Origin: Armatimonadota bacterium
GTDB taxonomy: Bacteria > Armatimonadota > Chthonomonadetes > Chthonomonadales > Chthonomonadaceae
DNA: 15,208 nt
Direction of reading: 5' to 3'
Assembly (NCBI GenBank): GCA_026392135.1
Contig: JAPLCR010000671.1
Coordinates: forward strand, 5,968 to 21,175
Part shown: positions 7,102 through 15,093 of the stretch, piece after piece
Numbering within the stretch: position 1 is the first letter of the stretch
How the letters are laid out: each line of letters begins with the position of its first letter
Notes under the pieces: model-generated
Told to the model about the DNA's origin: nothing
Seen by the model: the letters and a program-made list of their open reading frames with translations, nothing else
The model's database searches: none
Made by a program: the position numbers and the translations under genes

Positions 7102-8325
7102 ATGTATCTAGAAAAACTGACGATTAAGGGGTTTCGTTGCTTCGCTCATGCGACAATGGATTTCAACTGGCCCGGTTATGCTAAACTGGCTGGCGTGAAA
7201 GCACTACGCCTTCCTAACGTCAACCTCCTTATTGGCGACAATGGAACAGGAAAGACAACCCTATTTCAGGCGCTGACTATCGCACTACTCAGGTCGTATT
7301 TGGCGGATAATGTGTCAGGATTTCGCACCCCGATGGCTATACGACATGGCGAAGAGACTGCAGAAGCGTTTGCTGGGGCGCTTTTATCTCCCCTAGATAC
7401 TGCACAATATCCTGATGAAGCGGTGTCGAATGTACTCATAGCGGCAAAAACAGTTAGAGGAACCATTCGCCGTAAGGGGTCTTTGCAATCACTTGTTTCC
7501 GGTTCTATGCCTAAAGACTGGCGACGAACCCTGTTTCTTGACGAACATCCCGGTTGCTTTATTGCGGCTTACGGGGCTGGTCGGCGTACAGAGAGGGCGG
7601 AGGCATATCTGGATCGGAAACTTGGCGTTCGCTATAGGCGCGTCGCGTCCTTATTTGAGCCGTATATCGGACTGATTCCGCTTTCTCTCGCTTATACCCA
7701 GTGTACTCAACGCAGTAGGTGGATGGAGGTAGTCGATATTGTCAATAATATACTTCAGCCTCCAGTTCAACTCACCCAAAAGACCGATGAGCGCGGTGAA
7801 CCGTTATTCGATTATGAGGGCATACTTCTGCCTATCGCAGAACTCTCAGACGGGTATCGTCTCTTTAGCGGGTGGCTTATAGATTGCTTGACACAACTTG
7901 CATGGGTTCTTCCTCCAAAGATGACGCTAAGGGAGGCGGTTGGAATCGTCATTGTGGATGAAGTGGATTTATTTCTCTCTCCTATCTGGCAACGCACAGC
8001 ACTGGAGTATCTCTCTAAAGAGTTTCCGCAGATTCAGTGGTTCTGTAGTACGCACAGTCCGCTTGTCGCGGGTTCCCTAGAAAATGAAAATATCTACATT
8101 CTTGAAAGAGAGACTCCCTACACGTCAAAGATTCGTCGCCCGACAGATGAGTTTGAGGGCAAAAGCGTGGAGAAGGTGCTGATGGAACTGTTCGGCGTAC
8201 TGCAACCAAGGTCTACGGAGCTACAAAGACAACTAAGCGATTTAGCGGAACGCGCCATGAACGGAGATGTAGATGCCTCCATTCAATATCTTCGCCGACT
8301 GCATCAAGGAACAGCGAAACAGTGA
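7102..8325 (+). CDS. AAA ATPase, PtuA-like (candidate Septu defence component)
   Basis: The 407-residue protein is an SMC/RecF-type ATPase. It opens MYLEKLTIKGFRCF, the classic first strand and turn of the AAA_15/21/23 group. Walker A is GDNGTGKT (45-52), a conserved AAYGAGRR lies at 155-162, a signature-like LSDGYR is at 248-253, Walker B is IVIVDE (282-287, E287 catalytic) and the switch histidine is in STHSP (H318). There is no long coiled coil and no C-terminal Toprim domain, so it is not an OLD nuclease. The usual HLHP after Walker B reads FLSP here. The gene overlaps the downstream HNH gene by four bases, the arrangement of PtuA/PtuB in Septu, where the ATPase is thought to control the nuclease. 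The start has GGGGAGG seven bases upstream. Fold and activity type are near certain; the defence role is inferred. Confidence 0.85.
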   Translation: MYLEKLTIKGFRCFAHATMDFNWPGYAKLAGVKALRLPNVNLLIGDNGTGKTTLFQALTIALLRSYLADNVSGFRTPMAIRHGEETAEAFAGALLSPLDTAQYPDEAVSNVLIAAKTVRGTIRRKGSLQSLVSGSMPKDWRRTLFLDEHPGCFIAAYGAGRRTERAEAYLDRKLGVRYRRVASLFEPYIGLIPLSLAYTQCTQRSRWMEVVDIVNNILQPPVQLTQKTDERGEPLFDYEGILLPIAELSDGYRLFSGWLIDCLTQLAWVLPPKMTLREAVGIVIVDEVDLFLSPIWQRTALEYLSKEFPQIQWFCSTHSPLVAGSLENENIYILERETPYTSKIRRPTDEFEGKSVEKVLMELFGVLQPRSTELQRQLSDLAERAMNGDVDASIQYLRRLHQGTAKQ

Positions 8326-9257
8326 TACGCTATCGGATAAAACTTTCCGAATTGAATAGCCGTATTGACACGGCGCATCCTACCAAACTTACGCCTAGAG
8401 GGAACGTGCGTGCAAACGCTACTGATTCGCTCGCATGGCGGAAACGTGCAAAATTAGAGACCCTGCGCGTCCGTAGTGCGCGAACCTACTCGCAGGGCAG
8501 GTTCGGCGATTTCTGGGGAGACCTCAAAGAGATTTTCTATTCTATTCAAGGCGGAAAATGCGGATATTGCGAAATGCGTCTCAGGCGGTATATTAGGCGT
8601 AATTCCAATGCCCCCGGAGAGGTGGACGGAGAGGTAGACCACTACCGCCCGAAAGACGGGGTAAAAGAATGGACGGAGATACCGCACATCTCCACGGGAG
8701 GGAGGGACGATGACTGCTACTACTTGCTAGCCTTTTTTCCTTCCAACTATGTTCTTTCGTGTTCCGCTTGCAATAACGCAAAATGGAACTACTTTCCTAT
8801 CGCTCCTAACCGATGTTCCGCACATTCTTGTAAGAAAGCGGACTTGGATGCGGAACTGCCCTACCTTATCCACCCTCTCAATTCCTCAGAGACAGACCCA
8901 GAGACGCTGATAGGCTTCAAGGGCATCATACCTATCCCTCTGGCTAGCCCTGATACGCATGACTACTGGCGGGCGCAGGTGACTATAAGGTTGTTAGGGT
9001 TATCTAAGGGGGCGAGGCTTAAAATGGACGAGGAACGCGCCGAGGTAATCAGGGCGCTGTATGTAGCACTTCGACTCGAAGCGGCGCAACCTGGCAACAC
9101 CGACGTGGCGGACGAACTGGCATTATTGCCTGTTGACGCGCTTCCGCATCGAAACTGCGCCCGAAGCTTTGTTCGCCTATACAGAACCAACCCCGCTAAA
9201 GCCGCTGAGTTGGCGAGAGAGGCTCATCGAGTTTTGCAGGATGCGGGGCTCTCATAG
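8322..9257 (+). CDS. HNH endonuclease, PtuB-like (candidate Septu effector nuclease)
   Basis: The 311-residue protein has a beta-beta-alpha-metal HNH core with a four-cysteine zinc site. CGYC is at 80-83, the catalytic motif VDHYRPK at 105-111 (D106, H107), and CSACNNAK at 147-154 supplies the second Cys pair and the HNH asparagine. The spacing and the phrase YYLLAFFPSNYVLSCSACNN match the HNH proteins encoded beside AAA ATPases in Septu and retron-linked systems. A basic N-terminal region (1-70) and a helical C-terminal region (about 215-311) flank the core and may bind the ATPase or nucleic acid. It starts with GTG inside the GTGA overlap with the ATPase stop; an AAGGA about 11 nt upstream supports that start and implies translational coupling. 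Expected activity is DNA cleavage, possibly of tRNA or other nucleic acid. Confidence 0.87.
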   Translation: MIRYRIKLSELNSRIDTAHPTKLTPRGNVRANATDSLAWRKRAKLETLRVRSARTYSQGRFGDFWGDLKEIFYSIQGGKCGYCEMRLRRYIRRNSNAPGEVDGEVDHYRPKDGVKEWTEIPHISTGGRDDDCYYLLAFFPSNYVLSCSACNNAKWNYFPIAPNRCSAHSCKKADLDAELPYLIHPLNSSETDPETLIGFKGIIPIPLASPDTHDYWRAQVTIRLLGLSKGARLKMDEERAEVIRALYVALRLEAAQPGNTDVADELALLPVDALPHRNCARSFVRLYRTNPAKAAELAREAHRVLQDAGLS

Positions 9258-9353
9258 AAAATGACGAGTAGCCCGGTCAGTATTACGTGCTGGTAGTAGC
9301 CTTTGTTCGGCAAGAGGTATTGGTAATGCTTCCAGCCCCTGCTTAATCAGGAA

Positions 9354-9358
9354 AGGAG
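9354..9358 (+). promoter_or_regulatory. Shine-Dalgarno that fixes the start of the small helical gene
   Basis: AGGAG (within AAAGGAG, 9352-9358) lies eight bases before the ATG at 9367. The in-frame GTG at 9358 overlaps this site, so it cannot be the start that the site serves. This decides a 125-residue rather than a 128-residue product. Confidence 0.75.
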
Positions 9359-9366
9359 TGTCCAGA

Positions 9367-9744
9367 ATGACGCAATCGATCGATTTGAATTCCGAAGAGA
9401 CCCGTAAATCGAACCTATTGATACAGGCGGCGTTGCTACGCGATATGGGCGACATGGAGCAGTCTTCCGCCCATTTCGCCGCCGCCGCCGAGATAGAAGA
9501 GCGACTCGCGCAACGTGCGGAATCCCAAAATGACGCCGCAAAAGCCATGCGCCTATGGTACTCTGCGGCGAGTGCTTGGGCGTATGCCGGAGATTTCCAC
9601 CACGCTCTTACTCTTCTGCACACGCTCGAAGCCCGTCCCGATACTCCTACTGTTCTGAGAGCGCGAGTTCAGGCTTTTTCGCAAACCGTGCGACAACAAC
9701 GAAAGCATTGGCAAGAGATGTTGCGAGAACTCGCTTCCGCATAA
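9367..9744 (+). CDS. Small all-helical protein, TPR-like, unrecognised
   Basis: The 125-residue protein starts MTQSIDLNSEETRKSN and appears entirely helical. Alternating Ala and acidic or aromatic positions (ALLRDMGDMEQSSAHFAAAA, then AASAWAYAGDFHHALTLL) resemble tetratricopeptide helices, suggesting a protein-interaction role. It has no signal peptide, cysteine pair or catalytic motif. A five-fold GCC run near 9478-9492 encodes part of the Ala-rich stretch. It lies 109 nt after the HNH gene and 15 nt before the peptidase gene. The spacing fits an operon with the peptidase better than with the nuclease pair, though read-through from the pair is possible because no terminator is visible in the 109-nt gap. 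I do not recognise a family and assign no function. Confidence 0.75.
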   Translation: MTQSIDLNSEETRKSNLLIQAALLRDMGDMEQSSAHFAAAAEIEERLAQRAESQNDAAKAMRLWYSAASAWAYAGDFHHALTLLHTLEARPDTPTVLRARVQAFSQTVRQQRKHWQEMLRELASA

Positions 9745-9759
9745 TAAAGAGAGGTAACA

Positions 9760-11613
9760 ATGATCGCAAAACGCTGGATGATAGCAATTTTACTCCTATT
9801 CGCTCTGCCCATGCAAGCGCAGAAGCAGTACCCCCTTAGGCAGTACCTCAACATACGTGCCGCAAGTGCCCCGAACATCTCACCGGACGGCAAGCAGGTC
9901 GCATTTTTGAGCGCGGTGACGGGAACGTTACAGGTGTGGAAAGTCCCTGCATCAGGCGGATGGGCAGAGCAGATGACCTTTTTCGGGAGCGGTGTAGCCA
10001 GTACGCTCTGGTCGCCAGTTAATAACGAAATGCTGGTTGTTGCTGATACAGACGGAAACGAGCAGTTCCAGTTCTTTCTGGTCGCAGGAGAGGGAAAGAG
10101 CATTGTACCTTTAACGGATAACCCTAAAGTGCGGCATGGCTTTGGGGGGTGGTCGAAGGATGGAAAGCAGATATACTACTCCTGCAATAAACGCAACCCG
10201 CGCTATTTCGACTGCTATGTGATGGATGTTGAGACACATCAAGCGCGTCTTGTATTCCAGAAAGACGCGATACTCGACGCAAATGCTCTCTCGTCCGACG
10301 GTAAAACTCTTATCGCCTCCTCTGCAACCTCCAACGTAAATCGTGACCTCTACGTGGTAGACACTACAACAGGACAAGGGCGGCTCTTAACACCTCACAC
10401 TGGTGATGCGTTCTATAACATCATCGGATTTACGGATGAGGACAGGAGCCTACTTGCCGTTACAGATCAAGATAGGGACTTTCAGAACCTTGCCAAAATT
10501 GATGTTGCGACGGGCAAAATCACCTTTCTGTTAGACGAAAGCCATGACCTCCTTGGCGGTGAACTCTCCCACGATGGAAAAACCCTTGCGCTCCTCACGA
10601 ACCGTGATGGTTATGGAGAGCTTTCTCTACTCGACACAGCTACATTGCGCTCAAAGCGTCTTCCCAAACTGCCTAAAGGCAGTATCGGGCTTGGCGGATT
10701 TACGACAGATGGTAAGACCCTTGCGTTAGGTATAAACACACCGACCAAGAACACGGATGCTTGGGTACTTGACCTACGAAGCAACAAACTCAAGCAAGTC
10801 ACGTTTAGTAGTCTGGCAGGGATAGACGCGGATACCTTTGTAGCCCCTTCGCTAATAAAGACCAAAAGCTTTGATGGGCAGGAGATTTCTGGCTTCCTCT
10901 ACCTTCCAAAGAACGCGCCTCAAGACCACTCTCTCCCGATGATCATGGTGGTGCATGGCGGACCAGAGGGACAAGAACGCCCCCTCTTTACCTCGCTCTA
11001 CCAGTATTTTGTAAGCAGGGGTTTCGCAGTGCTTGCGCCCAACATTCGCGGAAGCTCGGGATACGGTAAACGGTATTTAGCACTGGACAATGCCTCAAAA
11101 AGGTGGGATGCACTGAAAGACATTGAGGTTTTGGCGAAATGGGCGGGAACTCAACCTGCCATTAACCCTAAGAAGCTCGCGATATTTGGGGGATCTTACG
11201 GTGGGTTTGCCGTACTTGCCATGCTGGTTCACTACCCGGACACCTTCTCGGCAGGCGTGGATATGTTCGGTATCGCCGACTTCAAAACCTTTTTGGCGAA
11301 CACCGCTCCTTTCCGCCGTCCGCTCCGTATTGCCGAGTATGGCGACCCAGTAAAAGACTCCGAGTTCCTTGACGCGATTTCTCCTGCCCTTCATGCTGAC
11401 AACATCAAAGCTCCGCTGATGGTCATTCAGGGGTTGAACGACCCCCGCGTCCCCGAATCCGAGTCGGCTCTTATCGTCAAAAAAGTGAAGGATAAAGGAG
11501 GGGTTGTCGAATACCTGCTGTTCCCCGACGAGGGGCACGGTATTGCAAAACTTCCCAACCGTATTAAAGCGTATGAGGGTGTTGTCGCCTTTTTAACGCG
11601 GTATTTGAAGTAA
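9760..11613 (+). CDS. Secreted S9-family serine peptidase (prolyl oligopeptidase family)
   Basis: The 617-residue protein carries a signal peptide (KRWMIAILLLFALPMQAQ, cleavage near residue 20). A seven-bladed beta-propeller-like region (about 25-360) follows, with TolB/PD40-type repeats such as ISPDGKQVAFL (40-50), WSKDGKQIYY and LSHDGKTLAL. An alpha/beta-hydrolase domain follows at about 370-617. The triad is visible: Ser479 in GGSYGGF, Asp561 in GLNDPRVP and His593 in DEGHGI. VVHGGPEGQ (397-405) supplies the oxyanion loop. Relatives are acylaminoacyl peptidases and dipeptidyl peptidases that trim short peptides; the propeller restricts substrate size. Its site is periplasmic or extracellular. 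The length is typical and the gene intact. The ATG is preceded by GAGAGG at five bases, and the next gene starts 17 nt after the stop. Confidence 0.93.
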   Translation: MIAKRWMIAILLLFALPMQAQKQYPLRQYLNIRAASAPNISPDGKQVAFLSAVTGTLQVWKVPASGGWAEQMTFFGSGVASTLWSPVNNEMLVVADTDGNEQFQFFLVAGEGKSIVPLTDNPKVRHGFGGWSKDGKQIYYSCNKRNPRYFDCYVMDVETHQARLVFQKDAILDANALSSDGKTLIASSATSNVNRDLYVVDTTTGQGRLLTPHTGDAFYNIIGFTDEDRSLLAVTDQDRDFQNLAKIDVATGKITFLLDESHDLLGGELSHDGKTLALLTNRDGYGELSLLDTATLRSKRLPKLPKGSIGLGGFTTDGKTLALGINTPTKNTDAWVLDLRSNKLKQVTFSSLAGIDADTFVAPSLIKTKSFDGQEISGFLYLPKNAPQDHSLPMIMVVHGGPEGQERPLFTSLYQYFVSRGFAVLAPNIRGSSGYGKRYLALDNASKRWDALKDIEVLAKWAGTQPAINPKKLAIFGGSYGGFAVLAMLVHYPDTFSAGVDMFGIADFKTFLANTAPFRRPLRIAEYGDPVKDSEFLDAISPALHADNIKAPLMVIQGLNDPRVPESESALIVKKVKDKGGVVEYLLFPDEGHGIAKLPNRIKAYEGVVAFLTRYLK

Positions 11614-11630
11614 CTACAGGAGATGAAGAT

Positions 11631-12638
11631 ATGTTGCGTGTGGCTTTAGTTGGTGCAGGTGGAATGGCAGGAGTTCATGCTACCTGCTACTCTCGAATTG
11701 AAAATGCGGAGTTGGTTGGCGTACTGGATATTCGCCCGGAAGCGGCACAAGCCCTCGCCCGGAAGCATGGTGTAAAGGCGTTTGAGGATTTTGATACTAT
11801 GCTCACGGAGTTGCGCCCGGATGTAGTGGATGTCTGTTGCCCGACGGCTTGGCACGCTGAATACGTGTGTCGGGCGGCAGAACGCGCAAAGGAACTCGGA
11901 ATCAAGGGCATCTCTACGGAAAAGCCGATGGCGCGTACCGTCGAAGAGTGTGAACGTATGGCGAAAGCGTGTGAAGAGGCGGGAATACCTCTGTTTATAG
12001 GGCAGGTGGTACGCTTCTTCCCAGAGTACACTCTCGCCAAACAGCAAGTGGAGAGTGGATCCATTGGAAAGCCTGCGGCGATACGAACACGACGTGGGGG
12101 TCCTATGCCTCGTGCTTGGAACGACTGGTACGGCAACTTTGAACTGAGCGGCGGCTTAATTTTGGACCTCATTGTGCATGACTTCGACTGGCTACGTTGG
12201 ACGTTTGGAGAGGTAGAGCGCGTCTTTGCACGGGGCTTGACGGACACTAAAATGCCCGAATATGACTATGCCCTCGTGATCCTACGCTTCAAGAGCGGGG
12301 CTATCGCACACGTAGAAGGGACATGGAACTACCCCGCTGGATTCGGTGTAAACTTTGAGATAGCAGGAGATGAGGGGCTACTGGAGTATAGCTTCAATCA
12401 GCCTACAGGTGCGCCTGTAACAAAGGTACTGCGGGGGAATGATGAGACACGAGCAGGAGTTGCTTTACCGGAAAGCCCTACGGGAGTAGACCCCTATCAG
12501 ATGGAGTTAGCGCACTTTATGACGTGCTTGGAACAGGGTACTACCCCTATCATCACGCCCCAAGACGGCATCGAGGCGGTGCGTATTGCTCTCGCGGCGA
12601 TTGAGTCGATACAAACGGGTAAGCCTGTTACGTTGTAG
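11631..12638 (+). CDS. Gfo/Idh/MocA family NAD(P)-dependent oxidoreductase
   Basis: The 335-residue protein has an N-terminal Rossmann fold (VGAGGMAG at 7-14, then an acidic end of strand two in VLDIRPEA) and the family's EKP motif at 97-99 (K98 catalytic). The C-terminal domain carries GGLILDLIVHDFDW (174-187), whose D179 and H183 match the catalytic Asp and His positions. Members oxidise or epimerise sugars, inositols or their derivatives with NAD(P); the substrate cannot be read from the sequence. AGGAG lies eight bases before the ATG. The gene sits 17 nt after the peptidase stop, so the two are probably cotranscribed, and a strong terminator follows. It faces a sugar isomerase-like gene on the opposite strand, which suggests linked carbohydrate metabolism without proving it. 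Confidence 0.92.
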   Translation: MLRVALVGAGGMAGVHATCYSRIENAELVGVLDIRPEAAQALARKHGVKAFEDFDTMLTELRPDVVDVCCPTAWHAEYVCRAAERAKELGIKGISTEKPMARTVEECERMAKACEEAGIPLFIGQVVRFFPEYTLAKQQVESGSIGKPAAIRTRRGGPMPRAWNDWYGNFELSGGLILDLIVHDFDWLRWTFGEVERVFARGLTDTKMPEYDYALVILRFKSGAIAHVEGTWNYPAGFGVNFEIAGDEGLLEYSFNQPTGAPVTKVLRGNDETRAGVALPESPTGVDPYQMELAHFMTCLEQGTTPIITPQDGIEAVRIALAAIESIQTGKPVTL

Positions 12639-12721
12639 CGTTCTTTTCACACAAGGTGACCTCCAAGCATTAGGAGGCAGAAGCGACTGGCGATACAGGC
12701 TTCAATATATCACCCAACCCT

Positions 12722-12783
12722 AAAAAGTGTCCCAGTATAGCCTCCTTTTCGTATAGAAAAGGCGATACACTGGGACACTTTTG
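12722..12783. terminator. Strong bidirectional intrinsic terminator
   Basis: AAAAGTGTCCCAGT (12723-12736) is a perfect 14-base inverted complement of ACTGGGACACTTTT (12769-12782). Further partial pairing (GCC with GGC, TTTT with AAAA) closes a small loop near 12751-12756. The A-run on the left arm and T-run on the right arm give a U-tract on either strand. It lies between the convergent oxidoreductase (ends 12638) and isomerase (ends 12800) genes and should serve both. A shorter stem, CCTCC with GGAGG (12660-12677), lies upstream without a T-tract. Confidence 0.85.
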
Positions 12784-12799
12784 TTGTGGGGTAAAGCCT

Positions 12800-13651
12800 C
12801 TAAATTACTTCGGGAACGAAGAACTGTTCTAGGTACTTCTTACCAATCAGAAAGCCCTCTTCACGGTCGAGTGTTTCGTCCTCGTGTTCAATAGAGAGAA
12901 CGCCGTTATAACCATTAGCACGGAGAGCCGCAATGTATTCGCCCCAGCGAATTTTGCCAAGTCCGGGTATCACATAGCGCCACCATCCGTCTGCCTGATT
13001 GCCTACATAACGGCGGCGATGCTCCTTAATTTCGACATCTTTCGCGTGGCTATGGAAAATCCTGTCCACATACATCTCCACCGCCTCAATGTAATCGATG
13101 TCCTGCCAAAGCAGGTGAGACGGATCGAAGTTCAAGCCAAGCGTGTGGCTCGGAAGCACGTTGAACAGTAGTTTCCAGTGTTCAAGGTTCTGGATGTTCG
13201 TGGCATACCAGTTCTCAAGAGCGAGTTTTACGCCTTTTTCGTCTGCGTGTTCGATGAGAGCAGGGAAAACTTCGGTACAGTCCTCTTCGATAGTCTGAGT
13301 TCGTGATTTGCCGTGCGGGGGAAGCCCTGCCAATGTACATACAACCTCCACACCTAATTGCCCTGCAATGTCAATAGCACGGTGTACTGTTTCGACATTC
13401 TTTGCGCGGCGTTGGGGATCGCCATCGGTGAGGTTTGTATATGCCGCTAGTGCGGAGATGCGAATCATGCGCTTTTCGAGCAGCTCCTGCAACGCGCTCG
13501 CATCGGAGTCCGAAAACGTATCCGTATTGATGTGCTTACTACCAGGTCCCGCCGAGACTTCAAGACCGCCAAAACCGTACTGCGCCGCAAACGCCGCGAC
13601 GTAATCTAAGGGAGTATCTGTAAAGGGACCCGTAAGAATACCAACATACAT
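12800..13651 (-). CDS. Sugar phosphate isomerase/epimerase family protein (AP endonuclease 2-like TIM barrel)
   Basis: The 283-residue protein is a single TIM barrel of the xylose isomerase-like / AP endonuclease family 2 group. Likely metal ligands sit at strand ends: E146 in LALENW, D176 in LNFDPSHLLW, H202 in FHSHAKD and E255 in LSIEHED. No zinc-site expansion of true endonuclease IV is evident, so a sugar or polyol isomerase or epimerase is preferred. The substrate is unknown; hydroxypyruvate, inosose and tagatose-type relatives are possible. GAGGA lies about nine bases before the ATG. It is on the same strand as enolase but a terminator lies between them, so it probably has its own promoter in the region 13652-13742, where no convincing -35/-10 pair is visible. 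Confidence 0.9.
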   Translation of the reverse strand: MYVGILTGPFTDTPLDYVAAFAAQYGFGGLEVSAGPGSKHINTDTFSDSDASALQELLEKRMIRISALAAYTNLTDGDPQRRAKNVETVHRAIDIAGQLGVEVVCTLAGLPPHGKSRTQTIEEDCTEVFPALIEHADEKGVKLALENWYATNIQNLEHWKLLFNVLPSHTLGLNFDPSHLLWQDIDYIEAVEMYVDRIFHSHAKDVEIKEHRRRYVGNQADGWWRYVIPGLGKIRWGEYIAALRANGYNGVLSIEHEDETLDREEGFLIGKKYLEQFFVPEVI

Positions 13652-13742
13652 GAGAAATTTCCTCGTTTCTGTGCAACTATGCGCCAGCCGCGCTCTATAC
13701 AGCTATTTCGGCACTCAAACAGAAAATACCTTCTTGTGTGTT

Positions 13743-13780
13743 AAAGAAAAAGGGGAGTGAAACGCTTCTATCCGCTCCCC
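13743..13780 (-). terminator. Intrinsic terminator of the enolase gene
   Basis: Read on the minus strand, GGGGAGCG (13780-13773) pairs with CACTCCCC (13759-13752), eight base pairs with one G-U, around a 13-nt loop, and is followed directly by TTTTTCTTT (13751-13743). It starts about 20 nt after the enolase stop codon. It separates enolase from the downstream isomerase gene. Confidence 0.85.
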
Positions 13781-13799
13781 CTCTTTGTAGTGTGTTACC

Positions 13800-15086
13800 T
13801 TACTTCAGGTTATAGAAGGCGGCACGACCTGCATAGAGCGCAGCATAGCCCAGTTTCTCCTCAATGCGAAGGAGTTGGTTGTACTTTGCCACGCGGTCTG
13901 TACGGTTGGGTGCCCCCGTCTTGATCTGTCCAGCGTTTGTAGCAACTACGATGTCGGCGATGGTGGAGTCTTCCGTTTCACCTGACCGGTGAGAAACAAC
14001 GGCGGTGTACCCAGCACGCTTCGCCATCTCAATCGCATCTAGCGTCTCGGTAAGCGTACCAATCTGGTTGACTTTGACAAGAATGGAGTTCGCTGTTCCT
14101 GTCTCAATACCACGTGCTAGTCGGGAAGTATTCGTCACAAAGAGGTCATCTCCAACTATCTGCACTCTACTGCCCAGTCGGTCAGTAAGGAGTTTCCATC
14201 CGTCCCAGTCGTCCTCAGAACAGCCGTCCTCAATGGAGATTATCGGATAGGCATCTACCCAGCGGGCGTACTGGTCTACCATTTCAGCACTGGTATAGAT
14301 TTTGCCTTCGCCTTCGAGATGATATTTACCATCTTTGTATAGCTCTGTTGCGGCGCAGTCGAGTGCAAGGAGCATATCGTCGCCGGGTGTGTAGCCCGCT
14401 TTCTCGATAGCTTCGATGATCATCTTGAGCGCGTCTTCGTTACTGGGCAAGTTAGGCGCAAAACCACCCTCATCCCCGTAGCCCGTAGAGAGTCCACGAG
14501 ATTTTAGTACCTTGCGAAGAGCGTGAAACACCTCTGCCCCTTTGCGAAGCGCATCTGCAAACGACTCTGCGCCGACGGGCATGATCATAAACTCTTGCAA
14601 ATCCACGTTACTGTCGGCGTGCTTTCCCCCGTTGAGAATGTTCATCATTGGCACGGGCAGAGTGTGCGCGTTTACGCCTCCAATGTACTGATATAGCGGC
14701 ATCTCTAGGGCATTCGCAACAGCTTTCGCCACCGCCATGGATACACCAAGCATGGCGTTTGCACCGAGATTGGACTTATTAGGGGTCTCGTCCAGCTCGA
14801 TAAGGCGTAGGTCGATCTCGCGCTGATTCATCGCGTCCATCTCAACGAGTTCAGGCGCAATGGTCTCATTGACGTTTTCAACCGCCGTGAGGACTCCTTT
14901 GCCCATATAGCGGCTTTCGTCTGCATCGCGTAGCTCTACTGCTTCGTGTGCGCCAGTGGAGGCACCAGATGGAACCGCTGCCCGCCCCATCGTACCATCT
15001 TCAAGGTAGACATCCACCTCGACAGTTGGGTTGCCACGCGAATCGAGGATCTCACGCGCAATAATTTCGTCAATCAAAAAACTCAT
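13800..15086 (-). CDS. eno: Enolase (phosphopyruvate hydratase)
   Basis: The 428-residue protein is full length for bacterial enolase, which converts 2-phosphoglycerate to phosphoenolpyruvate in glycolysis in the cytoplasm. Visible residues include the N-terminal AREILDSRGNPTVE, the flexible loop GASTGAHEA (41-49), H156 in GGKHADSN, E165 in LQEFMIMP and E206 in GYGDEGGFAPN. Magnesium ligands are D243 (LALDCAA), E286 (SIEDG) and D313 (GDDLFVTN). Catalytic K338 is in SILVKVNQIGT, with SHRSGETED at 365-373 and K389. Nothing key is missing. GAAGGAG lies seven bases before the ATG. It is transcribed alone, with its own terminator downstream and a structured leader upstream. RNase E-linked degradosome roles known in other bacteria cannot be judged here. 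Confidence 0.98.
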   Translation of the reverse strand: MSFLIDEIIAREILDSRGNPTVEVDVYLEDGTMGRAAVPSGASTGAHEAVELRDADESRYMGKGVLTAVENVNETIAPELVEMDAMNQREIDLRLIELDETPNKSNLGANAMLGVSMAVAKAVANALEMPLYQYIGGVNAHTLPVPMMNILNGGKHADSNVDLQEFMIMPVGAESFADALRKGAEVFHALRKVLKSRGLSTGYGDEGGFAPNLPSNEDALKMIIEAIEKAGYTPGDDMLLALDCAATELYKDGKYHLEGEGKIYTSAEMVDQYARWVDAYPIISIEDGCSEDDWDGWKLLTDRLGSRVQIVGDDLFVTNTSRLARGIETGTANSILVKVNQIGTLTETLDAIEMAKRAGYTAVVSHRSGETEDSTIADIVVATNAGQIKTGAPNRTDRVAKYNQLLRIEEKLGYAALYAGRAAFYNLK

Positions 15087-15093
15087 TCTTTCG

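Noticed and set aside
9358..9366. GTG at 9358 as the start of the small helical protein
   Set aside because: It overlaps the Shine-Dalgarno AGGAG; the ATG at 9367 has ideal spacing.
11095..11538. A 147-codon minus-strand frame inside the S9 peptidase
   Set aside because: It is antisense to the catalytic domain with its intact triad; no ribosome binding site or recognisable motif supports it.
11687..12247. A 186-codon minus-strand frame inside the oxidoreductase
   Set aside because: It is long but antisense to a clear Gfo/Idh/MocA gene; its Ser/Arg-rich content is typical of a reverse-frame artefact.
12722..12783. Terminal inverted repeats of a miniature transposable element
   Set aside because: There is no clear target duplication and no transposase. 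A-run, stem, T-run and a position between convergent genes fit a terminator better.
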